64,000 nucleotides of DNA from contig NZ_FNKQ01000004.1 in NCBI RefSeq assembly GCF_900100875.1, forward strand, positions 186,001 to 250,000. The letters run 5' to 3'. The notes beneath the pieces were generated by a model. It was not told where the DNA came from, ran no database searches, and saw nothing but the letters and a program-made list of their open reading frames with translations. Positions 36,653 to 45,515 of this stretch are shown here, piece after piece; positions within the stretch are counted from its first letter, which is position 1, and the number at the start of each line of letters is the position of its first letter. The position numbers and the translations under genes were made by a program. The DNA is from Halopelagius longus. GTDB taxonomy: Archaea > Halobacteriota > Halobacteria > Halobacteriales > Haloferacaceae.

Positions 36653-36852
36653 GTTTCGAAATAGAGAACGGATTCTTCGTGGTTGATGATGAGTGCGACG
36701 ACGCTCGTCGCACCGAGAACCTGTTCGGAGAACTCGCCGTGGAGGCCGTCGATCGCGTCGTACAGTTCCCCTCGCGAACCGATGCTCCGGGGTCGCTTCC
36801 GTTCGAGGCCGTGTCGCTTGATTACCTCCTCGACGCGCGACTCCGGGAGGTG
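36653..36852 (-). pseudogene. Remnant of an IclR regulator gene, copy 2, with internal deletion
   Basis: Compared with the intact IclR gene, 36653-36745 matches 39270-39361 (including about 20 bases of 3' untranslated sequence), then about 140 bases are missing. 36746-36852 matches about 39500-39607 (shared gtcgatcgcgtcgtacagtt and ttccgttcgaggccgtgt). The stop codon region is mutated. The remnant ends abruptly at an ABC-ATPase tail in the opposite orientation. Confidence 0.85.
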
Positions 36853-36854
36853 TC

Positions 36855-37070
36855 TTCGAACAGGTCGGCTCGTTCGACATCGTTCACCTCACTCTCGGCG
36901 AGGGCGATGAGGAGTTGCTCGCGCAAGTACCGGGATCCCGCCACTTCGACCACGGCGATACGATCGGCGTCGCTATCGACCCGGACCGGATCCACCTGTT
37001 CGACGAAACCGAAGACGCCGTGTACAACCCGCCACTCCACTCCGAACAACAGGTCAAACAGCTCAGATAG
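36855..37070 (+). pseudogene. Orphan C-terminal fragment of an ABC-transporter ATPase
   Basis: An open frame of 71 residues with no start reads FEQVGSFDIVHLTLGEGDEE, then HGDTIGVAIDPDRIHLFDE and ends at a TAG. This is the last part of a MalK/UgpC TOBE domain (compare IPPEMVHVFD and IDPETVHVFD in XacK/XacJ). No Walker motifs remain. It is plus-strand, directly upstream of GH127, and abuts the IclR remnant. Confidence 0.85.
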
Positions 37071-37188
37071 CCCCCTGTACCATTAATAAGAGGTGGCCGA
37101 CAATACCGTTCGCACTGGCGCGAACCGCACCGCTCGGCCGGCGACACCGGATCGATCTATCGAATCAACGACAGCTCACTGAAACAGA

Positions 37189-39114
37189 ATGAGCGAACAC
37201 GAGCAGACAACAGACGAGATCAAGCTATCGGACGTCGAAATCGATGACGGGTTCTGGTCTCCCTGGGTGACCCGGAACCGCGACGTGACGATCGAATATC
37301 AGTACGAACAGCTCGAAGAATCGGGGACGCTGGAGAACTTCCGCCGCGCCCGCGACGGGAAAGAAGGCGGCTTCCAGGGGATGTGGTTCCAGGATAGCGA
37401 CGCCTACAAGTGGCTCGAAGCGGCGAGTTACGAGCTCGCGAAGACCGACGATCCTGCTCTTCGAGAGCGGGTCGACGAAGTGATCGAGCTAGTTGCCGCT
37501 GCACAGGAGGACACCGGCTACATCAACACGTACTTCCAGCTCGTCGAGCCGGAGATGAAGTGGACGAACCTCAACATCATGCACGAGCTGTACTGTGCCG
37601 GTCATCTGATCGAGGCCGCAGTCGCTCACTACGAGGCCACCGGCGAGGAGTCACTGCTCGACGTGGCCATCAACTTCGCTGACCACGTGGACGACGTCTT
37701 CGGTGACCGGATCGACGGCGTTCCCGGACACGAAGGGATCGAGCTCGCACTCGTCAGGCTCTATCGGGTTACGGACGACGAGCGCTATCTCGACCTTGCA
37801 CAGTACTTCGTCGACCTCCGAGGCCACGACGACCGTCTCGAATGGGAACTCGAACACTCCGACGAAATCGGTGGCCACTCGTGGGACGACGGCGCACTCA
37901 TTCCTGCTGCGGGCGGGGGAAGTCTGTTCCTCGACGAGGACGGCGAGTACGTCGGCACGTACGCGCAGGCCCACGCTCCTGTCCGGGAACAGGAGACAGT
38001 CGAGGGACACTCGGTGCGAGCGATGTATCTCTTCGCGGGGGTCACTGACCTCGTGGCGGAGACGGACGATGAGGAGTTGTTCGAGGCGATGAAACGCCTC
38101 TGGGAGAATATGACGACGAAGCGGATGTACGTGACCGGGGGCATCGGCCCCGAACGCGAGCACGAGGGCTTCACCGAGGACTACGACCTCAGGAACGAGG
38201 ATGCCTACGCCGAGACGTGTGCGGCCATCGGGAGCATCTTTTGGAACCAGCGACTGCTCGAACTCACGGGCGAGGCGAAGTACGCGGACGTGATCGAGCG
38301 GACACTGTACAACGGGTTCCTCGCCGGCGTCTCGCTGGACGGTACGCGGTTCTTCTACGAGAACCCCCTGGAGAGTTCGGGTGACCACCATCGCAAGGGG
38401 TGGTTCACCTGCGCCTGTTGTCCGCCGAACGCCGCGCGCCTGTTCGCGTCGCTCGGACAGTACGTCTACTCGAACGTCGACGGGTCGCTCACTGTCAACC
38501 AGTACGTCGGCAGCACAGTGACGACGACCGTCGACGGGACCGAGGTCGAACTCACCCAGTCGAGCTCGCTGCCTTGGTCCGGTGAGGTCACACTCACTGT
38601 CGACGCTGACGGGCCGGTCCCGGTCCGCCTTCGGATCCCCGAGTGGACGACCGACGCGTCCGTCTTGATCGACGGAGAGGAAGTCGACCAGAGCGGCGAG
38701 GAGTACGTCGAACTCGACGGTGAGTGGGGCGGCGACCGGATCGAGATCCGCTTCGAACGGGAAACCGAACTAGTCCGTGCTCATCCCGCGGTCGAGAGCG
38801 ATGCGGGCCGAGTCGCCGTCGAACGGGGCCCGCTCGTCTACTGCGCCGAAGCAGTCGACAACGATCGACCACTCCATCAATACGCACTCGCTTCAGACGG
38901 CGCTATCGACGCGGAGCACCGCAACGACCTGCTCGATGGAGTGACCATCCTCGAAGCCGATGCGAAGGTGCCGGCGTTGGACGGATGGGAAGGGACGCTG
39001 TACCGCCGCGACGACGAGACGGACACCGAGTCCGCACAGCTCACGATGGTCCCCTACTATCTGTGGGACAACCGAGAACCCGGCGAGATGCAGGTGTGGA
39101 CCCGCGTCGAGTAG
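37189..39114 (+). CDS. Beta-L-arabinofuranosidase, GH127
   Basis: 641 residues of the GH127 (former DUF1680) family, which removes beta-linked L-arabinofuranose. An (alpha/alpha)6 barrel is followed by beta-sandwich domains. Key residues: Glu and Cys in AETCAAIGSIFWNQRL (around residue 343), and the Cys pair in FTCACCPPNAARL (around residue 407). In characterised members these bind zinc and provide the Cys nucleophile. No signal peptide, so it is cytosolic. Its codons carry visibly more A/T at third positions than the neighbours (for example gatcgagctagttgccgctgcaca), suggesting transfer. It is flanked left by an ABC-ATPase tail and right by a permease fragment. Confidence 0.93.
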   Translation: MSEHEQTTDEIKLSDVEIDDGFWSPWVTRNRDVTIEYQYEQLEESGTLENFRRARDGKEGGFQGMWFQDSDAYKWLEAASYELAKTDDPALRERVDEVIELVAAAQEDTGYINTYFQLVEPEMKWTNLNIMHELYCAGHLIEAAVAHYEATGEESLLDVAINFADHVDDVFGDRIDGVPGHEGIELALVRLYRVTDDERYLDLAQYFVDLRGHDDRLEWELEHSDEIGGHSWDDGALIPAAGGGSLFLDEDGEYVGTYAQAHAPVREQETVEGHSVRAMYLFAGVTDLVAETDDEELFEAMKRLWENMTTKRMYVTGGIGPEREHEGFTEDYDLRNEDAYAETCAAIGSIFWNQRLLELTGEAKYADVIERTLYNGFLAGVSLDGTRFFYENPLESSGDHHRKGWFTCACCPPNAARLFASLGQYVYSNVDGSLTVNQYVGSTVTTTVDGTEVELTQSSSLPWSGEVTLTVDADGPVPVRLRIPEWTTDASVLIDGEEVDQSGEEYVELDGEWGGDRIEIRFERETELVRAHPAVESDAGRVAVERGPLVYCAEAVDNDRPLHQYALASDGAIDAEHRNDLLDGVTILEADAKVPALDGWEGTLYRRDDETDTESAQLTMVPYYLWDNREPGEMQVWTRVE

Positions 39115-39136
39115 CGATCTCGGCGAGGTCAGAGTG

Positions 39137-39261
39137 AGGACGATGCGCCGGCACATCTTCGTGAGAGACGCGCCGTCTATCTCTCCCGCTCGACGAGCGA
39201 GGTCGGGATGCTCTAGTACTACTGTCAGAGTACGTGCAGACCGGAACCCCGTCGGCAATGA
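39137..39261 (-). pseudogene. Fragment of an XacI-like permease gene
   Basis: It aligns with 31441-31575 of xacI, including aggacgatgcgccgg and the EAA-loop codons. On this strand it still reads IDGASLTKMCRRIVL against IDGASITKIYRRIVL in XacI. Indels and an in-frame stop destroy it. It begins 22 bases after the GH127 stop and ends just before the 3' region of the IclR gene. Confidence 0.85.
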
Positions 39262-39291
39262 GGGTGCGGTTTCGAAATCGAGAACGGATAC

Positions 39292-40047
39292 TCAGTAGTT
39301 GATGTTGAGTTCGACGACGTTCGCCGCGCTGAGAACCTGTTCGGAGAACTCGCCGTGGAGATGGTCGTCGCTGACGCGACTCGCGGGGGCGGAGACGCTT
39401 ATCGCGCCCAACACCTTGTCGGAGGAGGTTTTGACGGGCGCAGCGACGCAGCGCAACCCTTCGAGACGCTCCCCGTCGTCGATGGCGTAGCCGCGTTCGC
39501 GGATGTCGTCGATCGCGTCGTACAGTTCCTCGCGAGTGCCGATGCTCCGCGGCGTCTTCCGTTCGAGGCCGTGTTGCTCGATTATCTCCTCGACGCGGGA
39601 CTCCGGCAGGTGCGCGAGGATGGCCTTTCCCAGCGCCGTGGTGTGGAGGTGAGTGCGCAGTCCGGCGTAGGTGTCTAAGTCCACGGCTTGATCGCCCTTC
39701 GAGCGCATCAGGTAGACGCCCATCCCCTGCTCTTCGACCAGCAGATTGGCGAGTTCGCCCGTCTTGGCGGCGATGGACTTCACCTCCGGTTCCGCGACTT
39801 GGTAGAACTCCATCGATTTCCGGATGTTGCCGCCGAGTTCGAGGAACTTCAACCCGAGTCGGTAGTCGTCGTCGTCCTTCAACACGTACTGGTGCTTCCG
39901 GAGCGTCGAGAGGTGACTGTGCACCGCGCTCTTCCCCATGTCGAGGCTGTCCGCCAACTCGGTCACACCGCAGGGACCACGTTCGGCCAACTCGTTTATG
40001 AGGGCGAGGGTCTTCTCGGTGGTCTTCACCGGGTGCTTGGCGTCCAT
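39292..40047 (-). CDS. IclR-family transcriptional regulator (candidate XacR)
   Basis: 251 residues. An N-terminal winged helix ([41 protein letters not shown] pattern, residues ~8-55) is followed by the IclR effector domain (about 75-250) with [25 protein letters not shown] and RCVAAPV. Such regulators sense sugar-related ligands. Its place among pentose genes, and truncated copies of it beside xacK and GH127, make it a candidate for the xac regulator XacR, but the sequence does not prove that. A TATA-like aaaagttaatg lies upstream near 40075. Confidence 0.9.
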   Translation of the reverse strand: MDAKHPVKTTEKTLALINELAERGPCGVTELADSLDMGKSAVHSHLSTLRKHQYVLKDDDDYRLGLKFLELGGNIRKSMEFYQVAEPEVKSIAAKTGELANLLVEEQGMGVYLMRSKGDQAVDLDTYAGLRTHLHTTALGKAILAHLPESRVEEIIEQHGLERKTPRSIGTREELYDAIDDIRERGYAIDDGERLEGLRCVAAPVKTSSDKVLGAISVSAPASRVSDDHLHGEFSEQVLSAANVVELNINY

Positions 40048-40494
40048 GATTAATCAATAATATCACTCCATTCTCATTAACTTTTCTGTTCTACAAAACG
40101 GACGCTGGGCGTACCGGTGGACTGTTCGCCGTGAGGGAACCACCTGTGACCCGACGCGGTGTGCGACGCCCTGCTATCCCTCCTCGGACGAGAGGGAGTG
40201 GCGGGGGCGTCTTCACTTGTCGCGGTGGAGTCGTCGGATATCTCTCTCGCCGGAGACAACTCGAAGCCAACGCAGGCGATAGTGCCGCTTTCTGGATATA
40301 TGTTTTTGTACTTCGATGCCTCTCACAGGAATCGGTCGAACGCTCGGATCCGTGTGGTCGCTTCGCGGCGCGGCGCTTCGGTGCGAACGGGTCGGGCGGT
40401 GCCGTGGTTCGTCGCAGTTACTGCCCTCGTCCGGCCGTCTTCCTCCTCAAAATATGTGAGGGATTTACTACCCTCGCCCGGCTTTGGGAGTTCG
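40048..40494. other. Non-coding stretch between IclR and GH42
   Basis: The GH42 reading frame stays open back to 40159, but the extra residues are not typical of the family and Arg/Ser-rich. It holds the IclR promoter (around 40048-40085) and AT-rich elements at 40447-40470 that suit the GH42 start. Confidence 0.5.
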
Positions 40495-42519
40495 ATGAAC
40501 ACGGGAGTCTGTTACTTTCCCGAGCACTGGGACCGCGAGCAGTGGGAAGCTGATATCGAGCGGATGGCGGAATCGGGGATCGAGTACGTCCGCATGGCCG
40601 AGTTCTCCTGGAACCGGATGGAGCCCGAACCGGGGGTGTACGAGTTCGAGTGGTTAGAGGAGGCCGTAAACCTCGTCGGCGACTCCGGGATGAAAGCGGT
40701 ACTCTGTACGCCCACGGCGACGCCGCCGAAGTGGCTTCTCGACGAGTACCCGAGTATCCGCCAAGAAGGGCGGGATGGTACGCCCCGCGAGTTCGGTAGC
40801 CGTCGGCACTACTGCTTTAACTCGCCGGTGTACCGGAGGGAGAGTCGTCGGATCATAGAGAAGATGGCGGCTCGCTTCGCGGACGACGAGTACGTCGCCG
40901 GTTGGCAGACAGACAACGAGTTCGGCTGTCACGATACGACGCGTTGCTACTGTGACGATTGCGCTTCGGCGTTCAGGACGTGGCTCCGGGAGAAGTACGA
41001 CTCCGTCGACGCCCTCAACGAGGCGTGGGGGAACGCGTTCTGGAGCCAAGAGTACGGGTCGTTCGCCGAGGTCGACCTCCCGGGTCCGACGCCCGCGCAG
41101 GACCAACACCACCCGTCTCGCCTGTTGGAGTACAAGCGGTTTGCGTCCGACAGTGTCGCGGAGTACAATCGGCTTCACACGGGGATTCTGCGGGAGGCGA
41201 ACTCCGAGTGGTTCGTCACTCACAACTTCATGGGCAACTTCCCCGACATCGACGCCTTCTCCGTGAGCGAGGATCTGAGCTTCGCGGCCTGGGACTGCTA
41301 TCCGACGCTCTTCAGCCAGCAGATACCGGATGCGCCGGACCCCGCCTCGGAGGAGGGAGCCACGTTCCAGCGGGTCGGGGACCCGGATATGATCGGTATG
41401 AACCACGCACTCTACCGCGGCGCGAGCGACGGGCCATTCTGGGTGATGGAGAGCCAGTCCGGCGACATCCGTGCGTATCCGTATTCGGCGGAACCCGCCG
41501 ACGGGATGGTCCGACTCTGGTCCCACCAAGCGGTCGCTCACGGCTGTGACGTCGTCTCGTACTTTCGCTGGCGACGATGCCGCTTCGGACAGGAGCAGTA
41601 CTGGGGCGGACTGAACAACTACGACGGTTCACCGGACCGGGGCCTCGCGGAGGCGACGGAAGCCGCCGAGGACTTCGCGGAACTCCCGAATCTCGATGCG
41701 CCGTCCGGGGACGTGGCGATGCTCGTAGATTACGATAGCCTCTGGGCGCTCGAAACCGAACCCCACACGCCCGAATTCCACTACTTCGCGCACCTTCGAG
41801 CGTACTACCGAGCGTTTCGCTCCCGGGGCGTGACCGTGGACCTCGTGCCGGCGAGCAGGGACGTGAGCGAGTACGCGGCGGTCGTCGCACCGTCGCTGCA
41901 CCTCGTCGATCAGGAACTCTCCGAGCGGTTGGCCGAGTACGTTTCCGACGGCGGCGAACTGCTTTTGACGATCCGAACCGCGATGAAGGACGAGTACCAC
42001 AAACTCCGAGACGAACTCGCACCCGGTCCGCTAGCGGAGCCTCTGGGCGCGCGCGTCGGGCAACACGAGAGTCTCGCACCCGGCCTGGAGAAACGGGTCA
42101 GGTACGACGGTGAGACCTACGAGTACAGGACGTGGGCGGAGTGGCTCACCGCGGACGAAGCGACCGTCGTCGGCCGACACGAGACCGGTGTCGCCGAAGG
42201 CGAACCGGCTATCGTCAGGAACGACTACGGTAACGGACACGCCGCGTACGCCGGCGTTTGGCCGGAAGCGGAACTCGCCGACGCGATTACGACGACTCTC
42301 CTCGAACGGGCCGACGTTCCGTTCGGCGAACGCCTCCCCGAGTTCGTTCGACTCGCCGAACGCGACGGCTACACGTGGGTCCTGAACTTCCGAGCGGAGC
42401 CTCTCGAGATTGACCCCGGAAACCGAACCCCGACGCTCGGCGGGACGACGATTCGTGGCCGCGATCTCGCCATCGTTGACGCACCGCCGCACGAGATAGA
42501 CCTCATTGAGGAAGGGTGA
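40495..42519 (+). CDS. Beta-galactosidase-type glycosidase, GH42
   Basis: 674 residues. An N-terminal barrel begins TGVCYFPEHWDREQWEAD and continues with the R-AEFSW signature. The acid/base Glu is in WQTDNEFGCHDT (about residue 147), the nucleophile Glu in WVMESQSGD (about residue 319), and zinc-binding Cys occur in the YCFNSP and CHDTTRCYCDDC segment. A trimerisation domain and a small C-terminal beta-domain follow. It hydrolyses beta-galactosides or, in some members, alpha-L-arabinopyranosides. No signal peptide. Haloarchaeal Bga belongs to this family. Start placed at the ATG where homologues begin. Confidence 0.92.
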   Translation: MNTGVCYFPEHWDREQWEADIERMAESGIEYVRMAEFSWNRMEPEPGVYEFEWLEEAVNLVGDSGMKAVLCTPTATPPKWLLDEYPSIRQEGRDGTPREFGSRRHYCFNSPVYRRESRRIIEKMAARFADDEYVAGWQTDNEFGCHDTTRCYCDDCASAFRTWLREKYDSVDALNEAWGNAFWSQEYGSFAEVDLPGPTPAQDQHHPSRLLEYKRFASDSVAEYNRLHTGILREANSEWFVTHNFMGNFPDIDAFSVSEDLSFAAWDCYPTLFSQQIPDAPDPASEEGATFQRVGDPDMIGMNHALYRGASDGPFWVMESQSGDIRAYPYSAEPADGMVRLWSHQAVAHGCDVVSYFRWRRCRFGQEQYWGGLNNYDGSPDRGLAEATEAAEDFAELPNLDAPSGDVAMLVDYDSLWALETEPHTPEFHYFAHLRAYYRAFRSRGVTVDLVPASRDVSEYAAVVAPSLHLVDQELSERLAEYVSDGGELLLTIRTAMKDEYHKLRDELAPGPLAEPLGARVGQHESLAPGLEKRVRYDGETYEYRTWAEWLTADEATVVGRHETGVAEGEPAIVRNDYGNGHAAYAGVWPEAELADAITTTLLERADVPFGERLPEFVRLAERDGYTWVLNFRAEPLEIDPGNRTPTLGGTTIRGRDLAIVDAPPHEIDLIEEG

Positions 42520-42751
42520 CGAACCTTCCCGTCGGCGGTTTTCGCTACCGGAGTGGTGGACCGACTCCGCCCCGGCGATTGTGTAACTTCTTTTGTGAAT
42601 TCCCACTCGGTTCGAGCGTGCGCGAACCGCACCGACGCTTTCGGGACACGGTAGCGCACAGCACGCCCCTCGGCGGTCAGTCGCCGCGCGTCCCGGTGGT
42701 ACGGAGTCCCGAGTCCGGGGTTACTTTACGACCGGCTGCGAGCCTCTCGGT

Positions 42752-43540
42752 ATGACGACGAGAGAGACGCTCTCCGTGGATGCGGCCTACGAGGGAGCCG
42801 AGTACGCGAACCGGCACTTCCGGTCCGACCTGACCGTCGAGCGAAAGTCGAGCAAGACGGACGTCGTCACGGACATCGACCGGGCGACGCAGCGTCGGGT
42901 CGTGTCGGTCATCCGCGACCAGTTCCCGGACGACGCCGTCGTCGGCGAGGAGGAAGACGAGCGAAAGACCGTCCCCGAGGAGGGGTACGCGTGGATAATC
43001 GACCCCATCGACGGGACGCAGAACTACACCCGCGGGATGCACGACTGGGTGACCAGCGTCGCCGTCGTCGAGGACGGGACGCCCCTGAGTGCGGTCAACG
43101 TCGCCCCGGCGCGCGGGGAGACGTACCGGGCGACGGAGAACGGCACGCGGTGCGACGGACGACCCGTCTCGGTGACCGACGCGACGGACCCCGAGACGTT
43201 CGTCGTCGCCCCGACGCTTCGGTGGACGGCCGAGAACGCCGACACCGTCGGGTCGCTCTCGAAGATACTCACCGAACGGTTCGGCGAGGTGCGGCGACTC
43301 GGCTCGGCGCAGTTGACGCTCTCGATGGTCGCCTCCGGCGCTCTCGACGCCGCCGTCGCCTTCGACGAGGACCCGAACGCGTGGGACACCGTCGCCGGCG
43401 CATATCACGTCACGCAGGCGGGCGGCACCGTCACGGACCTCGACGGCGACCCGTGGCGGCCCCACGCCCGCGGTATCGTCGCCTCGAACGGCCACGCCCA
43501 CGACGCTCTCCTCGACGCGGTGAACGCGGCCTCCGAGTGA
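42752..43540 (+). CDS. Inositol monophosphatase/fructose-1,6-bisphosphatase family protein
   Basis: 262 residues. Metal site motifs: GEEEDE (about residue 68), DPIDGTQNY (about residue 88), and WDTVAGAYHV (about residue 211). These place it in the IMPase/FBPase/PAP-phosphatase family. It would release phosphate from a sugar or inositol phosphate. Which substrate cannot be told. It lies after GH42 on the same strand, with a 232-base gap. Confidence 0.88.
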   Translation: MTTRETLSVDAAYEGAEYANRHFRSDLTVERKSSKTDVVTDIDRATQRRVVSVIRDQFPDDAVVGEEEDERKTVPEEGYAWIIDPIDGTQNYTRGMHDWVTSVAVVEDGTPLSAVNVAPARGETYRATENGTRCDGRPVSVTDATDPETFVVAPTLRWTAENADTVGSLSKILTERFGEVRRLGSAQLTLSMVASGALDAAVAFDEDPNAWDTVAGAYHVTQAGGTVTDLDGDPWRPHARGIVASNGHAHDALLDAVNAASE

Positions 43541-43567
43541 GAGACGGTACCGGCGGTTCGCCAGCGT

Positions 43568-44359
43568 TCAGGTGAGGGGTGTCGCCTCGCGCTTGTACTC
43601 GGCGAACGCCGCCGCGGCCCACGAGACGGCGTCGTCGTCGTCCGTCTCCACGAGAGCGCGCGGTTCGTACTCCTCGTGGGCGACGAACTGCGCCGTGTCG
43701 TCGATGAGCGCGACGCCGTAGCGAACCGGTCCCTCGTGGACGTACACCCGGTATCTTCCGGTCGCCGCCATCTCGTCGTACAGCGACGCGTACCGCGATT
43801 TCGTCCGGAGCGTCTCCGCCACCTCGGGTTCGACCACGAGTTCCGCCCGCGCCCCGTGGCCGACGATTCGGTCGCGGAGCGTCTCCTGTGCGTGAAGGCC
43901 GGTGAACGGCACCGCCATCCGGCACTCGTCCATCTCCTTCAGCGCGCGGACGTGGCGGTTGCGCACCGCGTACGGGTCCGGCGGGTCCGCGCAGAGGAGG
44001 TCCGCGTCCGCGAGGCACCGAACGTCCGCGCCGAACTCCTCTCGGGGGACGAACCGCAGAAACGGGGACAGTCGCTCCGTGATTTCGACCACCTCGCGAA
44101 ACTCCTCGAACGACCGCGCCACGGCGTCGCCGGCCGTCGTAATTCTGTACGTCCGTCCCGACCGCCGGACCCACCCCGCGGCGGCGAGCGTGTCGAGATT
44201 TCGCTGGAGCGTCGTCCGAGAGACGTCGACGCACTCCGCGAGTTCGCGCCTGCGGAGCTCCCGACGACGCATCAACTCCACGAGTAGCGTCGCCCGCGCC
44301 GTCGAACGCGCCAGAAGCGCGATGCGCTCCACCGCGGCGTCCGCCTCGGTGTCACTCAC
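43568..44359 (-). CDS. Winged-helix regulator with DUF1724-like (methanogen regulator) domain
   Basis: 263 residues. A winged helix at residues ~20-75 (RRRELAECVDVSRTTLQRNLDTLAAAGWV pattern) is followed by an alpha/beta domain with FLRFVPREEFGADVRCLADADL, as in archaeal transcription factors such as HVO_A0114. The ligand is unknown. It is convergent with the IMPase gene and stands alone. Confidence 0.85.
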   Translation of the reverse strand: MSDTEADAAVERIALLARSTARATLLVELMRRRELRRRELAECVDVSRTTLQRNLDTLAAAGWVRRSGRTYRITTAGDAVARSFEEFREVVEITERLSPFLRFVPREEFGADVRCLADADLLCADPPDPYAVRNRHVRALKEMDECRMAVPFTGLHAQETLRDRIVGHGARAELVVEPEVAETLRTKSRYASLYDEMAATGRYRVYVHEGPVRYGVALIDDTAQFVAHEEYEPRALVETDDDDAVSWAAAAFAEYKREATPLT

Positions 44360-44506
44360 ACTAGCGACGGTATGTCGATGAGTGCCATAAGTGTGAGTAG
44401 CTGTCGGAAAACGGAGCGATACCCCGCGTCCGAAGCCGTATTCCAGTCCGACGGACCCCGACCGGACCCGAACGCCGACCGAAAGATGCGGAAGGCCGAG
44501 AGCGGA

Positions 44507-45340
44507 TCAGAAGCTGTTGTTCCGGACGGTCGAGGGAGAGACTATCCGCTCGTCGAGGTACACTTCCACGTTGTACGAGGAATCGCCCGGGTCGAGGCTC
44601 AACTCCTCGACCGATCCGCAGAAGAGGTAGCGGTCGCCGAGGTATGTCAGCCCGCCAGCGTCCTCGGGGAGCGGTCCCGTCTCGTCGGCGGCGGTGAGAG
44701 TCCCGTCGTCGTTTTCGACCGGTTCGTCGTCGTCGTCGGCGGCGAAGTTCCCGCCCACGGTGTCGGGGTTCAACGTACCCTCCATCTGGATGGTGTACTC
44801 GGTGGGACCGTTGGCCGCGATGGTGAAGAGGTTCAACTCTCCCTCCTCGGTCTGCCACTCCGGTACGTCGGAGGGTGCCACCGGGTCGCCGTTGTAGTAG
44901 ACGTTCACGTCGTAGCCGGAGTCTTCCACGTCGAACTGCATGTACCCGAACGTTCGGTATCGGTCGCCGAGGTACGTCGTCCCGCCGGCGTCCTCGGGTA
45001 ACGGCCCCGTGACGTCCGTGATGGCCGCGTTGTACGGACCCGGCCCGTCGCCGGGTTCGTCGTCCTCGTCGGCGGAGAAGTCGCCCCCCACCGTGTCGGC
45101 CTCCAACGTCCCGTCGACGGTGAACTCGTACTCCACCGGCCCGTTGGCGGTGACCATCAACGTGTGGACGTCGTCCGATCCGTCAGATCCCCCCGCCGCG
45201 ACGCTTCCGACCGGGAGACTCGCCGCCCCCAGTCCGACGACGGCCGCCTTCATCGCCGTCCGACGGTCGAACGCCGCGCCCCTCGTCCCCAACTCGGGGA
45301 GACCGTCCGCTCTCCTCGATTGCTTGTCTTTGTCTGTCAT
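44507..45340 (-). CDS. Tat-exported protein with two repeated domains (paralogue of the next gene)
   Basis: 277 residues. Tat signal (FDRRTAMKAAVVGLG, ending around VAAGGS). The mature part has two copies of a ~105-residue unit, each opening 'ANGPxEYxxxxxGTLxxDTVGGxF(S/A)AD(E/D)DDEP', then TGPLPEDAGG-TYLGDRY, and closing with a strand such as VNVYYNGDPV or VEVYLDERIV. The acidic AD-DDDEP loop looks suited to ion binding. No catalytic motif is seen. It is a haloarchaeal surface or secreted protein of unknown role. ATG at 45340. Confidence 0.8.
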   Translation of the reverse strand: MTDKDKQSRRADGLPELGTRGAAFDRRTAMKAAVVGLGAASLPVGSVAAGGSDGSDDVHTLMVTANGPVEYEFTVDGTLEADTVGGDFSADEDDEPGDGPGPYNAAITDVTGPLPEDAGGTTYLGDRYRTFGYMQFDVEDSGYDVNVYYNGDPVAPSDVPEWQTEEGELNLFTIAANGPTEYTIQMEGTLNPDTVGGNFAADDDDEPVENDDGTLTAADETGPLPEDAGGLTYLGDRYLFCGSVEELSLDPGDSSYNVEVYLDERIVSPSTVRNNSF

Positions 45341-45515
45341 ACCACTTACTGATGACAACGCCGAGACAGATAACTGCTCCCGGCGTTCGTCGTGCACGGC
45401 GTGCACGGTGACCGCGGGGTGAACACCGTCGAAGGCGTGCGAGCGCGCGACTTCCCTCTCGCGGTGACGAAAAAGGAAAAATATTCTCCTGCGGCGCGGG
45501 CGCGTCTCGGCCGGG

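Noticed and set aside
36622-37086. 154-codon plus-strand frame before GH127
   Set aside because: It mixes the antisense of an IclR remnant with the wrong frame of the ATPase tail, so it is not a gene.
38893-39258. Minus-strand frame opposite the GH127 end
   Set aside because: Not a gene itself, but its permease-like stretch exposed the XacI fragment at 39137-39261.
40159-40494. N-terminal extension of GH42
   Set aside because: The extra residues lack family similarity and lie across AT-rich promoter-like DNA; the ATG at 40495 fits the family start.
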